From Shewanella jiangmenensis (GTDB taxonomy: Bacteria > Pseudomonadota > Gammaproteobacteria > Enterobacterales > Shewanellaceae): DNA of 64,000 bases. A program made the position numbers and the translations under genes. Under the pieces are notes generated by a model. It saw nothing but the letters and a program-made list of their open reading frames with translations. It searched no databases and was not told the DNA's origin. Within the stretch, counting starts at the first letter, position 1. The number at the start of each line of letters is the position of its first letter. The stretch is taken from the NCBI RefSeq assembly GCF_018596335.1, contig NZ_JAHEPS010000004.1, positions 248,001 to 312,000 of the forward strand. Direction: 5' to 3'. Positions 26,244-33,683 of this stretch are shown here, piece after piece.

Positions 26244-26564
26244 TCAGGCGCCCGCCAGTAAGTCTTTCAGTGAACCGCCGTTGATGATATGGCAGCAGCC
26301 GTTGGCGCTCAGAATATCGCAGCCTTTCTGGGCGCGGATACCGGCGCCGCAGTACAGCACCATGGGCGCGGCTTTGTCGGCATGGGTGGCAACCCAGGTT
26401 TCGAGGGTATCCAGCGGAATATTCACTGCGCCGGGTAAATGCCCCTGGGCAAATTCGGCCGGGGTGCGTACATCCACCAGGGTGGCGCCATTTTTAACCA
26501 GTTCCCAGCACTGTGCGGGCAGAGCACTGCCGGACAGGCCAGCGAGTATGGATTGCAACATCAT
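26244..26564 (-). CDS. Single-domain rhodanese-like sulfurtransferase
   Basis: A 106-residue cytoplasmic rhodanese domain. The signature LVDVRTPAEFAQGHLPGAVNIP and the active-site loop MVLYCGAGIRAQKG, with the catalytic Cys in LYCGAG, are complete, so it can probably carry a persulfide. The length fits GlpE/PspE-type proteins; PspE is exported, and no signal peptide is seen here. It is followed by about 215 bases before the esterase gene. Partner unknown. Confidence 0.88.
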   Translation of the reverse strand: MMLQSILAGLSGSALPAQCWELVKNGATLVDVRTPAEFAQGHLPGAVNIPLDTLETWVATHADKAAPMVLYCGAGIRAQKGCDILSANGCCHIINGGSLKDLLAGA

Positions 26565-26719
26565 TTCACCATCGAATTAGAAAATATTTATTGAGAATAA
26601 TCTAATGGATGGTAAAAATCAAACCTTGAGATTGCTCAATATTTCGCCAATTTACACGCTGTTTGCCGTGTTTTGGCCTACACTAATCAGCGAAAGAGCG
26701 TCGTTTGGGGTGGGTAAGC

Positions 26720-27849
26720 ATGTTCGATTCGACCAAGGTAATCCCGGCATATCTGTGGCAGCAGGGCAGCACGGCCAGCGAGAGGATTGGCCGTATTCAC
26801 GACCGTTTGCTGGAAGCCTATCCGGATGTCGATCGTATCGCCTTTGCGCTTTACGATGCGCAAACCGATTTACTGAAAACCTTTATCAACAGTACCCGCC
26901 GCGGTGAGGCTATTCACGGTTATCAGTATCGTTTGAGTGACAGCCGCTCCTTAAGCCATATTGCCAATTCGGGCGAGTGTCGCGCCATCGACGACATACA
27001 GGCGGCCATCAGCGCCGACAACCAGCATTCGGCCTGGCTCCTGCAGCAGGGTTACCAGTCATCTTTTACCATCCCCTCTACGACAACGGACAGTTTATTG
27101 GCTTTTTATTTTTTGACTCGTCCCGGCAGGCGGCCTTTGACGCCAAAATGCAGCGGGACATGCTGCTGTACGCCAATCTGGTTAATATGTCGCTTTCCAA
27201 CGAATTTGCGGCGGTGCGCACTATTCTGGCTTCGGCGCAGGTGGCGCGGGATTTTGCCCAGCTGCGGGATTTTGAAACCGGCGCGCACCTTGAGCGTATG
27301 TCGGCCTATTCCCGGCTGATTGCCAAACAGATTGCCGCCGAAGCCGGGCTCACCGACGAGCAGATTGAGCACATTGCCCTGTTTGCGCCGCTGCACGATG
27401 TGGGCAAAATTGGCATTCCAGACAGTGTGTTACTGAAGCCGGGCGGCCTGACGAGCGATGAGAGGCTGCTGATGCAAACCCACGTGGATAAAGGCGAGAT
27501 TATTATCCGCAAAATCCTTGGCGACTTTGGCTTAAGTCATCTGCCGGACTCGCAAATCATGCTCAATATCGTCGCCTGTCATCATGAGTACCTCGATGGC
27601 AGCGGTTATCCCCGCGGGCTTTGCGGTGAGCAAATTCCCATTGAAGCGCGCATCGTTACCGTGGCCGATATCCTGGATGCACTGAGCTGCGCCCGCCCTT
27701 ACAAGGAGCCCTGGCCGCTGGAGCGGTGTTTTGATGAGTTAAGACGCATGGCCGCATCAGGTAAGCTTGACAGCCGCTGTGTAGAGGCGCTGATTGAGGT
27801 GCGCGCCGAGGTTGAAGAGATTATCGGCCGCCTGAGTGACGCAGCCTAA
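26720..27849 (+). pseudogene. GAF - HD-GYP phosphodiesterase gene, frameshifted
   Basis: The N-terminal frame from ATG 26720 gives MFDSTKVIPAYLWQQGS and a GAF-like sensor part ending ...LLQQGYQSSF near 27067. The same domain then continues in another frame as YHPLYDNGQFIGFLFFDSS and runs into a complete HD-GYP domain: HD in APLHDVGKIGIPD, GYP in HHEYLDGSGYPRGL, and DILDALSCARPY. Adding one T to the run TTTT at 27064-27067 would restore one reading frame of about 377 residues. HD-GYP proteins degrade cyclic di-GMP. This is a real lesion, a sequencing error in a homopolymer or, less likely, recoding. GGGGTGGG precedes the ATG. Confidence 0.8.
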
Positions 27850-27980
27850 AGTTAGCTTTATTAATGGCTTAGCTAACAATAGGCCGCCTGAAGGCCGCAC
27901 GCTGCAGTCGCTCGGGCAATGAGTTGATGAATCGATGACTCAAAAAAGCCACGCAGTTTAAGTCTCATCTGATGCGAAAT

Positions 27981-28015
27981 AAAAAACCGGAGCCTCAGTT
28001 GGCTCCGGTTTTTAT
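27981..28015. terminator. Bidirectional terminator between HD-GYP gene and APE operon
   Basis: AAAAAACCGGAGCC-TCAGTT-GGCTCCGGTTTTT is a strong symmetric hairpin flanked by A and T tracts. It ends the pigment operon leftward and the HD-GYP gene rightward. Confidence 0.92.
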
Positions 28016-28031
28016 TGGCAGACAGAGTGGC

Positions 28032-29264
28032 TTAGTCTTGCCAGCGCTTGAAAATCAGCGAGGTGTTGATACCGCCGAAGGCGAAGTTATTGCTCATCAC
28101 ATAATCGGTTTCAAGCTTGCGCAGGTCGCCGCGAATGTAGTCGAGCTCGCCGCAGTCGGGGTCGATTTCTTCAAGATTGATGGTGGGCGCGAACCAGCCT
28201 TCATTCATCATCATAATGCTGCACCAGGCTTCCAGTGCGCCGCAGGCGCCCAGGGTGTGGCCGGTATAACTCTTCAGCGACGAAATGGGCATACGGCTGC
28301 CAAACACGGCGGCGGTGGCGCGGGTTTCGGCCACGTCGCCTCTGTCGGTGGCGGTGCCGTGGGCGTTCACATAGCCGATGGCATCGGCGTCCAGTGAAGC
28401 ATCTTTCAGCGCCAGACGGATAGCCCCTTCCATGGTGGTTGCATTGGGCTGGGTCACGTGCAGGCCGTCGCTGTTGGTGCCAAAGCCAATGAGTTCGGCA
28501 TAAATATGGGCGCCGCGGGCCTTGGCGTGCTCCAGCTCTTCCAGCACCAGGGTGCAGGCACCTTCACCTATCACCAGGCCGTCTCTGTGTTTATCAAATG
28601 GCCGCGGCGTCAGCTCAGGGGTGGCGTTTTGGGTGCTGGTGGCAAACAGGGTGTCGAACACCACGGCTTCGCTGGCGCACAGCTCTTCGCCGCCACCGGC
28701 CAGCATGGCGGTTTGCATGCCGTACTTGATGGCTTCATAGGCGTAACCTATGCCCTGACTGCCGGAGGTGCAGGCACTGGAGGTGGTATGAATGCGGCCC
28801 TGAAGACCGAAATACACCCCCACGTTCACTGCCGTGGTGTGGGCCATCATGCGAATATAGCTGGTGGCATCGATGCCGGACATGTCGCCTGTATCCAGCA
28901 TGCGGCCAAAGCCAACCAGGGGATCGGTGCTGCCGGTGGACGAGCCATAGGCTATGCCGACGTCGCCCGAGGTCAGAAAGTCGCTGCCAAGGAGGCCCGA
29001 ATCTTCCAGCGCCAGTTCACTGGCCCGGGTTGCCATCAAAGATACCCGCCCCATGGAGCGGATTTTTTTGCGCGAATAGTGGGCGGGCACGGCAAAGTCG
29101 GTCACGGGCGCGGCCAGACGGGTGTTGAGGTTATCGAACCTGTCCCACTCATCCATGCGTACCACTTTGTTTTGCATGGCCTTAAGGCTTGCCGCAATCG
29201 ATGGCCAGTCATGGCCGAGGCTGCTGATGCCGCCAAAGCCTGTGACCACAACCCGGCGGCTCAC
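28032..29264 (-). CDS. Beta-ketoacyl-ACP synthase of the aryl polyene pathway (ApeR-like)
   Basis: A 410-residue FabF-type ketosynthase that would condense malonyl-ACP with the growing polyene. The triad is intact: Cys in SSACTSGSQGIG, His in YVNAHGTATDRGD and His in SYTGHTLGACGA. It starts with GTG and overlaps the upstream fabG-like gene by four bases (GTGA). It is the last gene of the operon. With the ketosynthase at 30498 it resembles the ApeO/ApeR pair of E. coli APE clusters; which member it equals is judged only by order. Confidence 0.9.
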   Translation of the reverse strand: MSRRVVVTGFGGISSLGHDWPSIAASLKAMQNKVVRMDEWDRFDNLNTRLAAPVTDFAVPAHYSRKKIRSMGRVSLMATRASELALEDSGLLGSDFLTSGDVGIAYGSSTGSTDPLVGFGRMLDTGDMSGIDATSYIRMMAHTTAVNVGVYFGLQGRIHTTSSACTSGSQGIGYAYEAIKYGMQTAMLAGGGEELCASEAVVFDTLFATSTQNATPELTPRPFDKHRDGLVIGEGACTLVLEELEHAKARGAHIYAELIGFGTNSDGLHVTQPNATTMEGAIRLALKDASLDADAIGYVNAHGTATDRGDVAETRATAAVFGSRMPISSLKSYTGHTLGACGALEAWCSIMMMNEGWFAPTINLEEIDPDCGELDYIRGDLRKLETDYVMSNNFAFGGINTSLIFKRWQD

Positions 29265-29986
29265 AGCATGCCTCCGTTCACCGAAATCACCTGACGGGTG
29301 ATGTAGGCGGCATCATCGGACATCAAAAATCCCGCCAGTGCGGCGATTTCTTCCGGCTTGCCCATGCGGCGCATCGGCACCAACTGGTCGACCATGTCGG
29401 CGGGGAATTCGCTCACCATGTCGGTTTCAATCAGGCCGGGGGCGATGCAGTTAACGGTGATCTTGCGCTTGGCGAGCTCCAGCGACAGCGCCTTGGTGGC
29501 GCCGATGAGCCCGGCCTTGGAGGCGCTGTAGTTTACCTGACCGCGGTTTCCGGCAATGCCGGATACCGATGCCAAAGTGATGATGCGTCCGCCCTTACGG
29601 CTTTGGATCATCGGCATCACAGTGGGCTGCACCACGTTGTAAAAACCGTCGAGGTTGGTGTGGATTACGCTGTCCCACTCATCATCTGTCATGGCCGGGA
29701 AGGCGGTGTCGCGGTTGATGCCGGCATTGAGCACCACGCCATAGTAGGCGCCGTTGGCATCGATATCGGCTTCAATCGCGGCGCGCACGCCAGCGCGGTC
29801 GGCCACATCAAATTTAAGCAGGCTCACCTTAACGCCAAGGGCGGCAATCTCGCTGCATGTTGCTTCGGCGGCGGTCAGGTTTGAGTGGTAATGCACTGCA
29901 ATATCATAGCCTTGAGATGCAAGGCGCAGGGCAATGGCTTTGCCAATGCCGCGGCTGGAACCTGTCACCAGGACTCTTTTAGTCAT
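29261..29986 (-). CDS. 3-oxoacyl-ACP reductase of the aryl polyene pathway (ApeQ-like)
   Basis: A 241-residue short-chain dehydrogenase of the FabG type, reducing the 3-keto group after each condensation with NADPH. It shows the cofactor motif VTGSSRGIGKA, NAGINRD, and the catalytic Ser and YxxxK in LASVSGIAGNRGQVNYSASKAG. The ATG has an AGGAG site. It overlaps the downstream ketosynthase and is 15 bases after the dehydratase gene. Confidence 0.93.
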   Translation of the reverse strand: MTKRVLVTGSSRGIGKAIALRLASQGYDIAVHYHSNLTAAEATCSEIAALGVKVSLLKFDVADRAGVRAAIEADIDANGAYYGVVLNAGINRDTAFPAMTDDEWDSVIHTNLDGFYNVVQPTVMPMIQSRKGGRIITLASVSGIAGNRGQVNYSASKAGLIGATKALSLELAKRKITVNCIAPGLIETDMVSEFPADMVDQLVPMRRMGKPEEIAALAGFLMSDDAAYITRQVISVNGGML

Positions 29987-30001
29987 TGTTATGCTCCTGT
30001 G

Positions 30002-30505
30002 CTAGATACTGGTGGATGAGCCTTGGCTCTCACGAATATAGGCGTCTGTGTCTTGAGGCTGGAACACATTGACGTTGGCCTCGGCGACTTGCGTGGCGCC
30101 GTGGAAAATGCGGCAGTCGAATACCGCAAGGCCGGTGTCTTCCTGATAAAGGCGTTTCACTTCAGTGGTGTAGGTTTCGCCCTTGGCAAACACTGCAAGC
30201 GGCATGGACAGCTTGCGCGACCCCAGCAAAAAACCAACCTGAATGGGTTCGCCCCGCAGGGTGGCTTCGACCCCGGCGAGCGCCGCAATGCTCTGGGCCA
30301 TGTACTCTATGCCCACATAGTTGGGCACGCCGCCGAGAGTCTCATCAAAATAGGGGCTCGCGTCGCTGATATGGGTGGCGGTGAGCAGGCTATCGTGGCC
30401 GTGCTCCAGCACCTCGTCAATCAGCACCATGGGGCGGCGATGGGGCAAAAAGGTTTCCACGTCTATGCTGGAAAGCGGCGCGCCATCCCAAAGCTTGTCA
30501 GTCAT
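30002..30505 (-). CDS. 3-hydroxyacyl-ACP dehydratase, hotdog fold (ApeP-like)
   Basis: A 167-residue hotdog protein of the FabA/FabZ-like group found in APE clusters. FLPHRRPMVLIDEVLEH is the N-terminal hallmark with the probable catalytic His, and NYVGIEYMAQSIAALAG is the long central helix. It would remove water to give the conjugated double bonds. ATG 30505 has a perfect GGAGG site and overlaps the upstream ketosynthase stop by eight bases. Confidence 0.88.
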   Translation of the reverse strand: MTDKLWDGAPLSSIDVETFLPHRRPMVLIDEVLEHGHDSLLTATHISDASPYFDETLGGVPNYVGIEYMAQSIAALAGVEATLRGEPIQVGFLLGSRKLSMPLAVFAKGETYTTEVKRLYQEDTGLAVFDCRIFHGATQVAEANVNVFQPQDTDAYIRESQGSSTSI

Positions 30506-31703
30506 GCTGACCTCCACGGCTGAAAATCAAACTGGCATTGCTGCCGCCAAAGGCAAAGGAGTTGCTCATCACATGGCGGATGGGGCCTTGGTCAGCCTGG
30601 GTTTTGCTGGAAGGCATAGGCACCAGTGGCAGCTGTGGGTCGTTGGCGTCGGCTATGCCGTCCCACACCTGGGGTGGCAGGCTGCGATTGCCTTCGCTTA
30701 ACAGCAGCACGCAAAAGGCGGCTTCAATGGCACCTGCGGCGCCGAGGGCATGGCCGGTAAGCGGCTTGGTGGAGCTGCAGGGGGGCAAATGGCCTTCAAA
30801 TACGGCACAAACCGCGCGGCTCTCCATGGCATCGTTTTTCGGCGTAGCTGTGCCGTGCAGGTTAATGTAATCGATGTCAGATGGCTTAAGCCCTGCGTCT
30901 CTAAGTGCTGCGCCCATGGCATCGATGGCGCCGCGTCCTTCTGGATGAGGCGCTGAAATATGATGGGCATCGCCGGACTCGCCGCAGCCGCTGAGCAAAA
31001 CCGGGCCGTCACCGCGAACCAGGGTAAACAGCGCCGCGCCTTCACCTATGTTGATACCATCACGATTGGCACTGAAGGGGTTGCAGTGGCCTTTGGAGAC
31101 AGACTCCAGCGCATCGAAGCCGTTGACTGTAAGACGACAGAGGCTATCGACGCCGCCCACAATCACCATGTCGCACAGCTTGGCATTGAGTAATCGCTTG
31201 GCGCTGGCAAACACCTTGGCGCTGGATGAGCAGGCGGTAGAGAGTGTGTAGCAGGGGCCATCGAGTTCAAAGTACTGGCGCAGAAAGTCGCTGGTGCTGC
31301 CAAGCTCCTGCTGAAAGTAATGATAATCGGCGGGGAACTCACCGTGCTCGGCGTGGTAGGCCAGGGCCCCTTCGCCCTTGGCAATGCCGGAGGTGGAGGT
31401 GCCGAGCACCACGCCGATGCGATCTTTGCCGAAACTGGCGATAGCCCGGGCAACTGTGGGCGCGATCTGCTCGGCGGCGCTTAGCAGTAACTGATTGTTG
31501 CGACAGTCAAACTTGGCCATGTTGGTCGGAATGGCCGGCAGCGGGGTGCTGACTTCACCCACCAGGGTGGCGCCCAACGCCAGCAGATCGCCGCTTTGCA
31601 CCATGGCAGAGCTGTCACCGGCGAGCAGCCTTGGCAGGATCTCAGTGGCAGCCGCACCCAGCGGCGTACAAAAACCTGTGTCGGTAATGGCTATCTTGGT
31701 CAA
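30498..31703 (-). CDS. Beta-ketoacyl-ACP synthase of the aryl polyene pathway (ApeO-like)
   Basis: A second ketosynthase of about 401 residues with Cys in LSTACSSSAKVF, His in INLHGTATPKND and His in LTGHALGAAGAIEA. The frame is open to 31760, but TTG at 31703 (LTKIAITDTGFCTPLG) has AGGAAG about eight bases upstream; ATG 31730 has a GAGGGA directly against it, so TTG looks better, giving an unusual start for a biosynthetic gene. It likely starts or extends the polyene together with the chain-length factor at 44154. Confidence 0.87.
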   Translation of the reverse strand: MTKIAITDTGFCTPLGAAATEILPRLLAGDSSAMVQSGDLLALGATLVGEVSTPLPAIPTNMAKFDCRNNQLLLSAAEQIAPTVARAIASFGKDRIGVVLGTSTSGIAKGEGALAYHAEHGEFPADYHYFQQELGSTSDFLRQYFELDGPCYTLSTACSSSAKVFASAKRLLNAKLCDMVIVGGVDSLCRLTVNGFDALESVSKGHCNPFSANRDGINIGEGAALFTLVRGDGPVLLSGCGESGDAHHISAPHPEGRGAIDAMGAALRDAGLKPSDIDYINLHGTATPKNDAMESRAVCAVFEGHLPPCSSTKPLTGHALGAAGAIEAAFCVLLLSEGNRSLPPQVWDGIADANDPQLPLVPMPSSKTQADQGPIRHVMSNSFAFGGSNASLIFSRGGQHD

Positions 31704-31770
31704 TCTCTTGCTTCCTAAATCGTGCCCCATTCCCTCTGGTTCATCGAACCTCTTATGCAAGGGGCTTGCG

Positions 31771-32418
31771 TTACGCCAGCGGCGTGATTTTGAGCGTCAG
31801 TTTGGCCGCCGGAATATTCAGGGTGATCCGGGCGCGCCAGGGGTCTGGATGACTGTAACTGATATGCACCAGCTCGCCTTCCTCGGCGGAAATCAGGCTG
31901 CGACAGCGGCCCTGCTCGCAGGCTTGCTCCTGCACCTGACCACCAGCCAGTGCCGCATTGAGCTGACCCTCAGGCCAATAAATCAGTTGCAGCAGCGCCA
32001 CTAAATATTCGGCGCGGAAATTATCGCCAAGCAGCACACTTTGCTCACTGGCAAGGCGGTTGCCATCAAAGCTGACATCAAACAGCGGCTGACCCAGCGG
32101 CGCCAGGCCCACCACAGACAGCTGCTGCTGGTTGAGCTCAAGCTCGCTCAAGAGTTCATGACGTTTGCCGTCAATATCAATGCTGACTTTCTGGGTTTGG
32201 CTGCGGCTCTCTGGGGCTGGCGTGTTTGGTGCCTTCGCTGCCCGCTGCGGCTTTGGGGCGTCGTTTGTCTCCCGCAGCGCTTTTGCCGGTACCGGCAGGG
32301 GCGCCAGGCAATAATTCACATTCTTTGACAGGCCAACACAGGTCTGGCGCAGCAGCAATTGGCTGCAACCCGTGGTGGCCAGCAGCAGTAACCCTGTCAG
32401 CAGCAATCTTGATGTCAT
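31771..32418 (-). CDS. DUF3261 lipoprotein of the APE operon
   Basis: A 215-residue lipoprotein with leader MTSRLLLTGLLLLATTGCSQ (lipobox TTGC). A proline/lysine/alanine-rich linker (about 45-70) leads to a beta-rich domain (GQPLFDVSFDGNRL, FRAEYLVALLQLIYWPEGQL) of the DUF3261 family, which is found almost only in APE-like clusters. With the LolA-like and MMPL proteins it probably helps place the pigment in the outer membrane. ATG 32418 has AAGGA at good spacing; the frame open to 32514 is not the start. Confidence 0.83.
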   Translation of the reverse strand: MTSRLLLTGLLLLATTGCSQLLLRQTCVGLSKNVNYCLAPLPVPAKALRETNDAPKPQRAAKAPNTPAPESRSQTQKVSIDIDGKRHELLSELELNQQQLSVVGLAPLGQPLFDVSFDGNRLASEQSVLLGDNFRAEYLVALLQLIYWPEGQLNAALAGGQVQEQACEQGRCRSLISAEEGELVHISYSHPDPWRARITLNIPAAKLTLKITPLA

Positions 32419-32429
32419 CAACGCTGTCC

Positions 32430-33683
32430 TTAAGCCTTGGCCTCGCGGCACAATTCTACCACCATATTCAGCCGTCTTTGCGACTCTTTCACGAAGGGGT
32501 TTTCCGTATCCCATGCGTATCCGGCGAGGATGGAGCAGATCATTTGCTTGATGGTTGGATTGGGGTTTTCAAAGAAGATCACTTCCTGGAAAGTGCCGTC
32601 GTACCAGGCCTGCACATAGGTGCGGAAACAGTTCACGCCTGTCATCAGCGGCTCGGCGTAGTCGCGCTGCCAATCCACGGTTTCGCCATTTAGTTGCTTA
32701 AGCAGGGTGCGGGCGGCGAGTGAGGCCGACTGCATGGCAATGGTCACCCCGGAGGAGAACACCGGGTCGAGGAACTCGCCGGCATTACCCAAGAGGGCAT
32801 ATTTGTCGCTGGCAAGCTGGCTCACATTGGCCGAATAGCCTTTAAGTTCGGCGCACTGCTGCACCACCACCGCATCTTTAAGCAGCGCTTTAAGGCCCGG
32901 CTCTTCGCGCACCACCTGCAGCAGTTTGTCTTCGAGGCTCCCATCAAGGCGCGCCAGCAGATGTGGCTCGGCTACGACACCCAGCGAGCAGCGACCGTTG
33001 CTGAACGGAATGAGCCAATACCAGATGTCTTTGTGTTCGGGGTGGACGCTTATCAGAATCTTATTTCGGTCGAAATTTGCATCGCTGATATTGTCTTCAA
33101 CGTGGGTAAAAATCGCCATCCGTGACGGCAAATTGGAGGGGCGCTCCAGATCCAAAAGCCGTGGCAGCACCCGGCCAAAACCACTGGCATCCAGCATAAA
33201 TTCGGCGTCGACCTGATAGCTTTCGCCTGATTCAGTGCTGACAAAGAGGCTTGGCTTACCGCTGATGTCGATGCGCTCAACCGTGTGGCCGTAGCGAATT
33301 TCTACGCCCTGAGCCTCGGCTGTGTCGGCCAGCAGCTTATCGAAGTTGCCGCGCTGCACCTGAAAAGTGGTGCCATGGCCCGGGGTGAATTTATCGGTAA
33401 AGTCGAAGGTGGTGTAGGTGCCGTTACGGCGAAACGCCGCGCCATTCTTGAATTGGAAACCGGCGGCATTGACCGCCTCCAACATGCCGGCCTCTTCGAT
33501 AAAGTTCATGCAGCAGGGCAGCAGGCTCTCACCGATGGAAAAGCGTGGGAAGTGCTGGCGTTCCAGCACCAATACCCGCTTTCCGGCTTTATGCAGCAGG
33601 CTGGCGGCAATGGCGCCAGAGGGGCCTGCGCCGATAATCACGACATCAACAACGTCAAGCTGTTCGCGGGTTCCATTGTGCAT
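32430..33683 (-). CDS. Flavin-dependent halogenase-like oxidoreductase of the APE operon
   Basis: A 417-residue FAD protein: dinucleotide motif VIIGAGPSGAIAASLL at 15-30, then GESLLPCCMNF. It keeps two marks of flavin-dependent halogenases: Lys79 in GFQFKNGAAF (the lysine that holds hypohalous acid) and WYWLIP at 221-226 (WxWxIP). PVFSSGVTIAM near the C-terminus matches the halogenase FAD/chloride loop. Related genes occur in xanthomonadin and other APE clusters; xanthomonadins are brominated, E. coli APEs are not halogenated. It could halogenate or hydroxylate the aryl head. The ATG follows the MMPL stop directly, with AAGGACACTG upstream. Confidence 0.8.
   Translation of the reverse strand: MHNGTREQLDVVDVVIIGAGPSGAIAASLLHKAGKRVLVLERQHFPRFSIGESLLPCCMNFIEEAGMLEAVNAAGFQFKNGAAFRRNGTYTTFDFTDKFTPGHGTTFQVQRGNFDKLLADTAEAQGVEIRYGHTVERIDISGKPSLFVSTESGESYQVDAEFMLDASGFGRVLPRLLDLERPSNLPSRMAIFTHVEDNISDANFDRNKILISVHPEHKDIWYWLIPFSNGRCSLGVVAEPHLLARLDGSLEDKLLQVVREEPGLKALLKDAVVVQQCAELKGYSANVSQLASDKYALLGNAGEFLDPVFSSGVTIAMQSASLAARTLLKQLNGETVDWQRDYAEPLMTGVNCFRTYVQAWYDGTFQEVIFFENPNPTIKQMICSILAGYAWDTENPFVKESQRRLNMVVELCREAKA

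Noticed and set aside
26580..26610. Possible Fur box near GAGAATAATCTAATG before the rhodanese gene
   Set aside because: Only about half of the positions match the consensus in any register, and neither neighbour is an obvious iron gene.
28032..31703. Ordinary fatty acid synthesis fab cluster
   Set aside because: The ketosynthases and reductase sit with DUF3261, MMPL, LolA-like and half-ketosynthase genes, which mark an aryl polyene cluster; fabD, fabH and plsX are absent.
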